Shown here piece after piece: positions 6,955 through 12,852 of a stretch of 14,019 nucleotides of DNA. Position numbers and translations under genes: made by a program. Position 1 is the stretch's first letter; the number at the start of each line of letters is the position of its first letter. Origin of the DNA: an uncultured bacterium (GTDB taxonomy: Bacteria > Bacillota > Clostridia > Christensenellales > Borkfalkiaceae). The DNA is taken from positions 1 through 14,019 of the forward strand of contig CAKXBD010000044.1 in NCBI GenBank assembly GCA_934871445.1, written 5' to 3'. The notes below the pieces were generated by a model, which worked only from the letters and a program-made list of their open reading frames with translations, made no database searches and was not told the origin of the DNA.

Positions 6955-8687
6955 TTAAAGATTTCCGCCAAATACCGCTCTATTTCGTCGCATGCCACTC
7001 CATATTCGCGCTGTAAGTCTCCAATGCTGCCCTGCGGGATAAACTCATCTCGGTAAGCAAAATTTTTGACTTTGAACGCGCCCGTCTCTCCGAATTCTCT
7101 ACAAAGTGCCGAATCGATGAGGCTACCCAAGCCGCCGATAAATACATTATCTTCTATCGTCACAATATTTTTATTTTCCAAAGAAAACAGCAATTCCGTA
7201 TCCAAAGGCTTAACGAAACGCGCGTTGACGACATCGAAATCCTTGCCCGAATCAAAAAACTTTTTCCAAATTTTCAAGGCGATAATCAAGCTGCGCTCTC
7301 CCGATGCGACGACAGTGACGGGCGCTTCAGCCGAACGGTGCATATATTCCCATTTACCTACCTCTATCGGCGCACTCTGTGAGGAAAATACGATTTTTCC
7401 CGAACGGGGATACCGAATCGCCAAGGGACGCGGATACGACGCGCTGAAACGTAAAAATTCTTTGAATTCCTCCGTATCTTTGGGAACTGCAATTGTAAGC
7501 CCGGGAATCAGAGATAAATAGGATAAGTCAAAAACCCCTTGATGCGTCTCGCCGTCCGAGCCGGAAATTCCTGCACGGTCGATACAGAAGGTAACGGGAA
7601 GCTCCTGTGCGCAGACGTCGTGGATAATTTCGTCAAATGCGCGCTGTAAAAAGGTGGAATAAATCGCATAATACGGTTTAAGCCCCGCGGACGCCATCGC
7701 CGCGCACAACACCGACGCATTTTCTTCGCAAATACCGACGTCGAACGCGCGTTCGGGATAGAGCGCAAAAAACTTATCGAGCCCTAAACTTCCCGTCATG
7801 GCGGCGGTAATAGCGGTAATGCGGTCGTCCTTTCTGGCGAGGTCGCAAAGCGTATCGCCGAGGATTTCCGAATATTCCTTTTCTTTATGCGAGCCGACGG
7901 GCGCGATTCCGTGCGTATTTGTAGGGTGTTCCTCGCTGAATTCGTAACCTTTTCCCTTTTTGGTGACAATATGCAGAAGTACTGACTGCGTATCGAGAAG
8001 CTCTTTCGCTTCGGTGAGCGCGTCTATCATTTCTTCCGCGTCGTTGCCGTTTTTTACGCCGATATATTTAAGCCCGAATTTTTCGAGAAGGCGGATGCTT
8101 TCTTCCTCTTTTCCGAGCTTCAACTGCGCAAGAATATCGTGCATGCCGCCCACCGTGGGAGAAATGGACATGCCGTTATCGTTTAAGACAATCAAGATTT
8201 TCGTGTCCAAAATCCGAAGGCTGTTGAGCGCCTCGTATATGAGCCCGTTATTAAAAGAGCCGTCTCCGATAAACGCGATAACGTTATAATTCTCGTGCAT
8301 CAAATCCCGAGCCTTGGCGATTCCTAGCGCAGCCGAGACGGACGTTCCCGCGTGTCCCGTATCGTAACAGTCGTATTCGCTCTCTTTGCGTTTTGGAAAG
8401 CCCGAAATGCCGCCCTCTTTCCTCAAAGTGGAAAATCTGTCCATACGGCCGCTCAAAAGCTTATAGGCATAACATTGATGTCCCACGTCGAAAATAATTT
8501 TATCCTTGGGAAAATCGAATACGTAAAACAGAGCGACAGTAGGTTCCACCGCACCGAGATTCGACGCAAGATGTCCGCCGCATTCGGTGACGGTATCGTA
8601 TATAATGTTTCTCAGTTCGTCGCAAAGGACATTGAGTTCGCTTTTTGAGCAACGTTTAATATCTTCCGGACGCCAACTTTCCAGCAT
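6951..8687 (-). CDS. dxs: 1-deoxy-D-xylulose-5-phosphate synthase
   Basis: First enzyme of the methylerythritol phosphate pathway: pyruvate plus glyceraldehyde 3-phosphate give DXP, with thiamine diphosphate. The product is 578 residues, shorter than E. coli DXS (620). Seen: H39 in GHLASNLG, GHQ at 69-71, the thiamine-binding GDG at 141-143 with NDN at 170-172, catalytic Glu E321, DRAG at 370-373 with DGETHQGVFD after it, and the C-terminal transketolase domain (about 450-578). Around E321 the usual AEQH/AEEH is CEEN, which is unusual. ATG 8687 is favoured because MLESWRPEDIK suits the family start and GGGAGG lies upstream. An in-frame ATG at 8735 overlaps the ispA stop as ATGA and would add 16 unconserved-looking residues. 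It supplies precursors for IspA next door. Confidence 0.96.
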   Translation of the reverse strand: MLESWRPEDIKRCSKSELNVLCDELRNIIYDTVTECGGHLASNLGAVEPTVALFYVFDFPKDKIIFDVGHQCYAYKLLSGRMDRFSTLRKEGGISGFPKRKESEYDCYDTGHAGTSVSAALGIAKARDLMHENYNVIAFIGDGSFNNGLIYEALNSLRILDTKILIVLNDNGMSISPTVGGMHDILAQLKLGKEEESIRLLEKFGLKYIGVKNGNDAEEMIDALTEAKELLDTQSVLLHIVTKKGKGYEFSEEHPTNTHGIAPVGSHKEKEYSEILGDTLCDLARKDDRITAITAAMTGSLGLDKFFALYPERAFDVGICEENASVLCAAMASAGLKPYYAIYSTFLQRAFDEIIHDVCAQELPVTFCIDRAGISGSDGETHQGVFDLSYLSLIPGLTIAVPKDTEEFKEFLRFSASYPRPLAIRYPRSGKIVFSSQSAPIEVGKWEYMHRSAEAPVTVVASGERSLIIALKIWKKFFDSGKDFDVVNARFVKPLDTELLFSLENKNIVTIEDNVFIGGLGSLIDSALCREFGETGAFKVKNFAYRDEFIPQGSIGDLQREYGVACDEIERYLAEIFK

Positions 8688-8697
8688 TTTCCTTCTT

Positions 8698-8703
8698 CCT
8701 CCC
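8698..8703 (-). promoter_or_regulatory. Ribosome binding site favouring the internal dxs start
   Basis: GGGAGG on the minus strand, ten bases before ATG 8687, in a purine-rich stretch. The competing start at 8735 relies only on stop-start overlap with ispA. Confidence 0.5.
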
Positions 8704-8731
8704 TCGTTTATTTCCGAATGTCGGCAGCCGC

Positions 8732-9613
8732 TCATTTACTGCGGTTACGGACGTAGGTGATAAGGTCGTACAAAAAGGCGGTATTTCCGTCGATTCCGTC
8801 CAGGAGCATATAACAGCGCTTCGCATACATATCGGCATGAATTTTTGCCCCTTCCAGCCCGTACAGCCGAATACAGGTCAATTTATTTTCCTGCTTGTCC
8901 TTCCCGACGGATTTGCCGAGCGTCGAAAAATCTCCCGTGACATCGAGAATGTCGTCCGTAATCTGAAAGAGCGAGCCGAGCGCCTTTCCGAATTGCTCAA
9001 ATTCAAAATAGAATTTATTTCCGCTCAAAATACTCGCTATCGCGACGGGAGCAAGCAACAGCTTGCCCGTTTTATGCTCATAAATATAGTTGAGGTTTTC
9101 TTCAGAAACCTCCCTATTCTTTTCGGAAAAATACAAATCTGCGGACTGCCCCGCAATCATGCCATAAATCCCCGCACATTCGCATAAAAATTTAGAGGCG
9201 AGCACATACTTTTCGCCCTTCATACATTGGTCGAAACAGAGCGAATAAGCCGTATTCAACAAACCGTCTCCTGCAAGAATCGCGTTTGCTTCCCCGTATA
9301 CTTTATGATTGGAGGGCTTACCGCGGCGGAAATCGTCGTTGTCCATCGCGGGCAAATCGTCGTGAATCAGGGAATAGGTATGAATCATTTCGAGCGCGAG
9401 CGCATACGGCAGAACGTCCTTCGAGGACGTTCCCAAAGCGTCCGCCACCGCCAGCATGAGGACGGGACGAATCCGCTTGCCGCCGAGCAAAAGGCTATAT
9501 TTCATGCTCTCACCGAGAACTTCGGGACTCGTCAAAAGTTCCTTGCAATACTCCTCGGTATATGCACAAAACGCGGACAGATAAGTTTCGTATTGACTGT
9601 CAAATGTGTACAA
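8732..9613 (-). CDS. ispA: Farnesyl/geranyl diphosphate synthase (IspA)
   Basis: Trans-prenyltransferase that extends dimethylallyl diphosphate with isopentenyl diphosphate, giving farnesyl diphosphate for quinone and undecaprenyl carriers. The 293-residue product has GGKRIRP at 44-50, the first Asp-rich motif DDLPAMD at 85-91 (the bacterial form with two inserted residues) followed by RRGKP, and the second Asp-rich motif DDILD at 220-224. Tyr80, five residues before the first motif, matches E. coli IspA, so C15 product is likely but not proven. The start is TTG at 9613, with AAGGAG ten bases upstream overlapping the folD stop; no nearby ATG fits. In Bacillus xseA and xseB lie between folD and ispA; here only seven bases separate the two genes. 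Confidence 0.95.
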   Translation of the reverse strand: MYTFDSQYETYLSAFCAYTEEYCKELLTSPEVLGESMKYSLLLGGKRIRPVLMLAVADALGTSSKDVLPYALALEMIHTYSLIHDDLPAMDNDDFRRGKPSNHKVYGEANAILAGDGLLNTAYSLCFDQCMKGEKYVLASKFLCECAGIYGMIAGQSADLYFSEKNREVSEENLNYIYEHKTGKLLLAPVAIASILSGNKFYFEFEQFGKALGSLFQITDDILDVTGDFSTLGKSVGKDKQENKLTCIRLYGLEGAKIHADMYAKRCYMLLDGIDGNTAFLYDLITYVRNRSK

Positions 9614-9620
9614 TTTGTAT

Positions 9621-10451
9621 TTACTCCTTAAAAGCAGATAAATAAGTATTGTATAACAGCATCGTAATCGTCATGGGCCCCACTCCGCCGGGCACGGGGG
9701 TGATATACGAGGCTTTCTCTTTAACGTTTTCAAAATCCACGTCGCCGCAGAGCTTGCCGAGCGCGTTTCTGTTCATGCCTACGTCGACGACGACGGCGCC
9801 TTCCTTTACCATATCCGCAGTCACGAATTTCGATTTTCCCACGGCGGAAATCAAAATATCCGCTTCGCGGCAAATTTCTTTGAGCCCCCGCGTCCTGCTG
9901 TGGCAGACGGTAACGGTAGCGTCCGCATTGAGAAGGAGGAGCGCCATGGGCTTTCCCACCGTCTTGCTCCGTCCGAGAACGACCGCGCGCTTTCCCGACA
10001 GGGAAATTCCCTCTTTTTCGAGGATTTTCATAATCCCGAGTGGCGTACACGCGACTGTACACTTTTCCCCCAACGCCAGCTTTCCGAGATTTTCCGCGGA
10101 AAAGCCGTCCACGTCTTTTTCATAAGGAATTTTTTTCAATGCCGCCCGCGCGTCCAAGCCCTCGGGCAGAGGAAGCTGCAAAAGAATCCCGTGTACTTTC
10201 TCGTCCTTTCCTAGTTCGTCCAAAAGTTCCTCGACTTCGTTCTGTGTCGCGTCGGCGGGAAGCTCGTAGGAAAAAGAACGGATTCCGACTTCGCCGCATG
10301 CCTTTATCTTATTTTTTACATAGATGCGGGAAGCGGGATTATCGCCGACGATGACAACTGCCAGCCCCACTTCCATGCCCTTTTTCTCAATTTCCTCTTT
10401 AAGCTGTGAGCGAAGCTCTGCGGCCAGCGCCTTGCCGTCGATAATTTTCAT
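9621..10451 (-). CDS. folD: Bifunctional methylenetetrahydrofolate dehydrogenase/cyclohydrolase FolD
   Basis: Interconverts 5,10-methylene-, methenyl- and 10-formyl-tetrahydrofolate using NADP in the cytoplasm. The protein has 276 residues (usual about 283). Seen: VGDNPAS at 35-41 and YVKNK with the catalytic-type K48; GILLQLPLP at 88-96; DVDGF at 113-117; the Rossmann part with VVLGRSKTVGKP at 157-168 and CHSRT at 183-187; and PVPGGVGPMT at 252-261. The conserved PCTP reads ACTP here. ATG 10451 is the start: GGAG lies seven bases upstream and the protein begins at the family's usual N-terminus. The frame is open further upstream, but that part is antisense-like translation of nusB in another frame. 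It follows nusB after 19 bases. Confidence 0.96.
   Translation of the reverse strand: MKIIDGKALAAELRSQLKEEIEKKGMEVGLAVVIVGDNPASRIYVKNKIKACGEVGIRSFSYELPADATQNEVEELLDELGKDEKVHGILLQLPLPEGLDARAALKKIPYEKDVDGFSAENLGKLALGEKCTVACTPLGIMKILEKEGISLSGKRAVVLGRSKTVGKPMALLLLNADATVTVCHSRTRGLKEICREADILISAVGKSKFVTADMVKEGAVVVDVGMNRNALGKLCGDVDFENVKEKASYITPVPGGVGPMTITMLLYNTYLSAFKE
9624..9629 (-). promoter_or_regulatory. Ribosome binding site of ispA, overlapping the folD stop
   Basis: AAGGAG on the minus strand forms the last two sense codons of folD, followed directly by its TAA, and lies ten bases before TTG 9613. This decides the non-ATG start of ispA and suggests coupling to folD translation. Confidence 0.65.
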
Positions 10452-10470
10452 ATTCTCTCTCCGAACCGTA

Positions 10471-10866
10471 TTACTTATTGATGACGCCCGAAAGGACGCC
10501 GTTGACGAAATCCGCGCTCGTTTCCGTGGAATATTTCCCGGCGAGCCCCGCCGCTTCCGAAACGGATACGACGGGCGGAATATCGTCAAAATAACAGATT
10601 TCCGCCATTGCAATGAGCAAAATGCTCTTGTCTGTGGGATTGATTCGGTTTTCCCGATAGTGATGACACGCGCTCTCGATTTTTTCGATGAGCTCCGCGC
10701 GATGCTCCTCGACCGCCGCGACCAAATCAGCGGCAAAGAGCAAATCGTCATCCTTTTCCAATCCGAATTGACGGTATATTCTCTTTTTGAAGGCGTCGGA
10801 ACAATCATTGTTGAACTGTTGAGCAAAAACGATGTTCAGAGCCGCTTCTCTCGCATTACTTCTCAT
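10471..10866 (-). CDS. nusB: Transcription antitermination factor NusB
   Basis: Small all-helical RNA-binding protein that with NusE (S10) recognises boxA in rRNA leaders and helps processive rRNA transcription. At 131 residues it has normal length. The N-terminal SNAREAALNIVFAQQF matches the family start (R..A...L), and the C-terminal half has the strongly conserved run NPTDKSILLIAMAEI, DIPPVVSVSEA, LAGKYSTETSADFVNGVL. It lies between the Asp23-family gene and folD as in many Bacillota. A GGAG is present upstream but about 12 bases away, so translation may be modest. Confidence 0.95.
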   Translation of the reverse strand: MRSNAREAALNIVFAQQFNNDCSDAFKKRIYRQFGLEKDDDLLFAADLVAAVEEHRAELIEKIESACHHYRENRINPTDKSILLIAMAEICYFDDIPPVVSVSEAAGLAGKYSTETSADFVNGVLSGVINK

Positions 10867-10892
10867 TTGATGTTATTTCTCCGTAAATACCG

Positions 10893-10922
10893 AAAATCCC
10901 TTGCCAAATCGGAAGGGATTTT
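10893..10922 (-). terminator. Intra-operon hairpin between the Asp23-family gene and nusB
   Basis: A perfect 10-bp inverted repeat (AAAATCCCTT / AAGGGATTTT) with a 10-base loop fills most of the 60-base gap between these genes. The loop can add two further G-C pairs. On the minus strand it ends in TTTT followed by CGG, so the T-run is short. A partial terminator or an RNA-processing or stability element is more likely than a full stop, because nusB has no evident promoter of its own. Confidence 0.5.
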
Positions 10923-10926
10923 GCGC

Positions 10927-11313
10927 TTAAACTTCTTCGGAATCTTCCGTGCCGGCATCCTCGTCGGAATCCGCTGCCGCCTCGGGAGAGACGGCGGGAA
11001 ACACTACGTCCTGAATATGAACGTCGACTTTCGCCACTTTATACCGAGTCATTGTTTCGACGTTCTGTTTTACCGACTGCTGAATCCGATAAGCCAATTC
11101 CGGTACGTTGTATCCGTATTTTACGATAACGGAAACGTCTGCATAAATGCCGTCCTTTTCGAGAAAGAGGCTAATTCCCCTTTTCTTCCCCGAAACCAAT
11201 GTGATGCCTTCAACCTCCTCTACCGCCAGCGCGACGATTCCGTTTACGATACCCGCATTATATACGACCTTTCCGTTTTGTTTATCGTTCAAATTAAATC
11301 TGAAATTGGACAT
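10927..11313 (-). CDS. Asp23/Gls24 family envelope-stress protein (YqhY-like)
   Basis: 128-residue protein of the Asp23 (DUF322) family. Seen: GKVVYNAGIVNGIVALAVEEVEGI near the N-terminus, then an alternating strand region (ISLFLEKDGIYADVSVIVKYGYNVPELAYRIQQSVKQNVETMT) and VAKVDVHIQDVVF. The last 20 residues are acidic and probably disordered. Position before nusB marks it as the YqhY counterpart, which in Bacillus is linked to acetyl-CoA carboxylase (accB-accC). Here accB and accC are not next to it, and spoIIIAH precedes directly. It is the first gene after a good sigma-A promoter. AAGGAG lies eleven bases before the ATG. The molecular function of the family is still unclear. Confidence 0.9.
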   Translation of the reverse strand: MSNFRFNLNDKQNGKVVYNAGIVNGIVALAVEEVEGITLVSGKKRGISLFLEKDGIYADVSVIVKYGYNVPELAYRIQQSVKQNVETMTRYKVAKVDVHIQDVVFPAVSPEAAADSDEDAGTEDSEEV

Positions 11314-11347
11314 TCAAAAAGATTCTCCTTGATAAGCTACCGCTTAT

Positions 11348-11376
11348 ATTATAGCACATCTTTCCGAATAATTCTA
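11348..11376 (-). promoter_or_regulatory. Extended -10 sigma-A promoter for the asp23-nusB-...-recN unit
   Basis: On the minus strand TGCTATAAT (11356-11348) gives a perfect -10 with the extended TGn motif. Seventeen bases upstream is a poor -35, TAGAAT (11376-11371), preceded by A-tracts that could act as UP elements. The expected start is near 11341, about 28 bases before the ATG. This lies in the 142-base gap after spoIIIAH and separates the sporulation genes from the vegetative genes. Confidence 0.75.
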
Positions 11377-11455
11377 CTGTTTTTTATCAAATAGTTTTTC
11401 TTTTTTCAACTTTGTAGGAAAAGCGGGCAAAGTCACTTAAAAATACGCTCTTTTT

Positions 11456-11944
11456 TCAGCTCTCCGAATATACGGGCATGATAACGATATTTCCGGCGAC
11501 GACTCCCGTTTCGTTTTTGAGCATGTTATAGATAGAGAGCGCCGTATCGTACGTGAGTTCGGAAGAATTGATAAACACGTTGATATTATCGGAATCGCTG
11601 GAAACGGAAACGACCGCATCGGAGAAGCCGAGGGATTTGACCATATTTTCGAGGACGAGCTCTTTTTCCATGGCCGCGACGATTTCCATTTTCATTTTCG
11701 TCGCTTCTTCATAGCGTTCGTCACCCGCTTCATAGAGCGCAATTACGCTGTCGAGCTGGACGAGTTCCTCGCTGCGAGCCGTCGTGCGTTCCGTGCGGTA
11801 GGTAGCGAAATAGTTCGCCGTGGTGACGCCGCCCTCCGCGGAGGCAAGAGAGTTGGTGTTAGCGAGTACGAAATTAAATACCGCCGTCACCGCGAGCAAA
11901 AGCACTAATGCCGACATTACAACAATTTTCTTTTTGGTTGACAT
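11456..11944 (-). CDS. spoIIIAH: SpoIIIAH, channel component of the mother-cell/forespore complex
   Basis: Mother-cell membrane protein whose C-terminal domain forms a ring and binds forespore SpoIIQ across the intermembrane space. The 162-residue product has a basic N-terminus (MSTKKK), one membrane segment at about 7-28, then a soluble domain. The soluble domain begins with FATYRTERTTARSEELVQLDSVI, a typical SpoIIIAH region, and continues through a helical stretch to the ring-forming fold (NMVKSLGF...VFINSSELT...IYNMLKNETGV) found in YscJ/FliF-like proteins. ATG 11944 is preceded by AAGGAG eight bases away. It is the last gene of the spoIIIA operon, 16 bases after spoIIIAG. No clear terminator follows. 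Confidence 0.93.
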   Translation of the reverse strand: MSTKKKIVVMSALVLLLAVTAVFNFVLANTNSLASAEGGVTTANYFATYRTERTTARSEELVQLDSVIALYEAGDERYEEATKMKMEIVAAMEKELVLENMVKSLGFSDAVVSVSSDSDNINVFINSSELTYDTALSIYNMLKNETGVVAGNIVIMPVYSES

Positions 11945-11960
11945 ATTTTTATCTCCTTTT

Positions 11961-12344
11961 TTATTCTTTCATCAGATAAATTCTCACGGACTTTTCGTCC
12001 GTTCCCAAAGCGGCCGCCACGGCTTCCCGAATGTTCATGTTCACCAGGAGGTCGTTTGCGCCCTCGCAGACCACTACGACGCTTTCCACGCCGTCTTCTC
12101 CTTCGCAAATCATCACGTTGACCTTGCCCACCCCTTCGATTTCCTCCAAAAGCGCGCATAGCTTTTGCTCGCTTTCGCTAGCGTTTGCCATCGTCGGCAC
12201 CTCCTGTTTATCGTCGGTATAAAAAATTTTCCATACCGCAAAAATCAGGAGCAGGGCGAGGGCTGAAAGCAGCAGGACATCGCGGAAGCGACTGCTTTTT
12301 TCCCCGCGCTTACGGCTGCGCGAAGCCGTTTGATTATTCGACAA
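11961..12344 (-). CDS. spoIIIAG: SpoIIIAG, channel ring protein
   Basis: Single-pass membrane protein whose periplasmic-like domain makes a large ring in the SpoIIIA-SpoIIQ channel. It has 127 residues, much shorter than the about 229 of B. subtilis. Residues 1-22 are polar and basic, a membrane segment runs about 23-42, and the ring-building motif follows (LLEEIEGVGKVNVMICEGED, then VVVVCEGANDLLVNMNIREAVAAALG and the terminal strand). The family's long insertion in the ring domain seems to be absent. The start is TTG at 12344, overlapping the end of spoIIIAF by 11 bases, with GAGG six bases upstream; no suitable ATG lies near. Confidence 0.9.
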   Translation of the reverse strand: MSNNQTASRSRKRGEKSSRFRDVLLLSALALLLIFAVWKIFYTDDKQEVPTMANASESEQKLCALLEEIEGVGKVNVMICEGEDGVESVVVVCEGANDLLVNMNIREAVAAALGTDEKSVRIYLMKE

Positions 12345-12852
12345 ACTCCACCTCGCAGCCGTATTTTTCCGTAATATGCTCTTTCATCTTTTCCCGTACC
12401 TCCTCGTCGATATTTCCCTCTATGTCCTTCAAGAGTACTTTGGTGATTTTGATTTCCGTTCCCTCGTAAACGGATAGATACCCGTCCTCCCCGCCTTCGG
12501 TAACCGCGCCGCAATACTCCCAAAGTAGCGTGGCTTCCACGCGGACGGAAAAGAGCTCCTCCATTTTTTCCTCCAAATCCTCTTCGGCGTTTTCTACTCT
12601 TTTCGTACTGCAATAATCTATGAAGGAACTGTCCGTTTCTATGACTGTTTCCGAGGAAAAAAACGGAAAATTTATCTCGTCGCCCGTTGCGACCTTATGA
12701 AAGAAACCCAAAATAGGTGCCAGAATGACGGCTAAACAACATAGCTTGGTCATGCCCTTGATAAATTTTGCCGTTTTCCCTTCGGGCAATACCGCCGATA
12801 AAATCCCCGTCAAAAGAACGATGCCGATAATGGCAAGAAGATAACCGCTCAA
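12334..12852 (-). CDS. spoIIIAF: SpoIIIAF
   Basis: Membrane component of the SpoIIIA complex. With the chosen start it has 172 residues. Two hydrophobic segments at about 5-22 and 34-51 are joined by a short link (LPEGKTAKFIKG) as in the family. A soluble domain follows with charged helices and a ring-motif-like end (GTEIKITKVLLKDIEGNIDEEVREKMKEHITEKY). The start is TTG at 12852. Its last two bases are shared with the spoIIIAE stop TGA, and GGAGG lies seven bases upstream. The frame is open for 27 more codons inside spoIIIAE, but these are unlike SpoIIIAF N-termini and are left out. Confidence 0.9.
   Translation of the reverse strand: MSGYLLAIIGIVLLTGILSAVLPEGKTAKFIKGMTKLCCLAVILAPILGFFHKVATGDEINFPFFSSETVIETDSSFIDYCSTKRVENAEEDLEEKMEELFSVRVEATLLWEYCGAVTEGGEDGYLSVYEGTEIKITKVLLKDIEGNIDEEVREKMKEHITEKYGCEVEFVE

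Noticed and set aside
10452..10826. N-terminal extension of the folD frame by 125 codons
   Set aside because: It overlaps nusB in another frame, is rich in Arg and Ser without a motif, and the family start with a good ribosome binding site is at 10451.
11332..11347. Dyad ATAAGC-GGTA-GCTTAT just after the -10 box, at first taken for a 5' protective hairpin
   Set aside because: The expected transcription start (near 11341) falls inside it, so the left arm would mostly not be in the RNA.
10324..11394. Long plus-strand open frame (356 codons)
   Set aside because: It is antisense to folD, nusB and the Asp23-family gene, which all have clear family motifs. The translation shows no recognisable domain and runs through the promoter and intergenic hairpin.
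11409..11433. Possible terminator after spoIIIAH (ACTTTG ... CAAAGT)
   Set aside because: The stem has six pairs, the loop is 13 bases, and on the minus strand it is followed by an A-rich, not T-rich, sequence.
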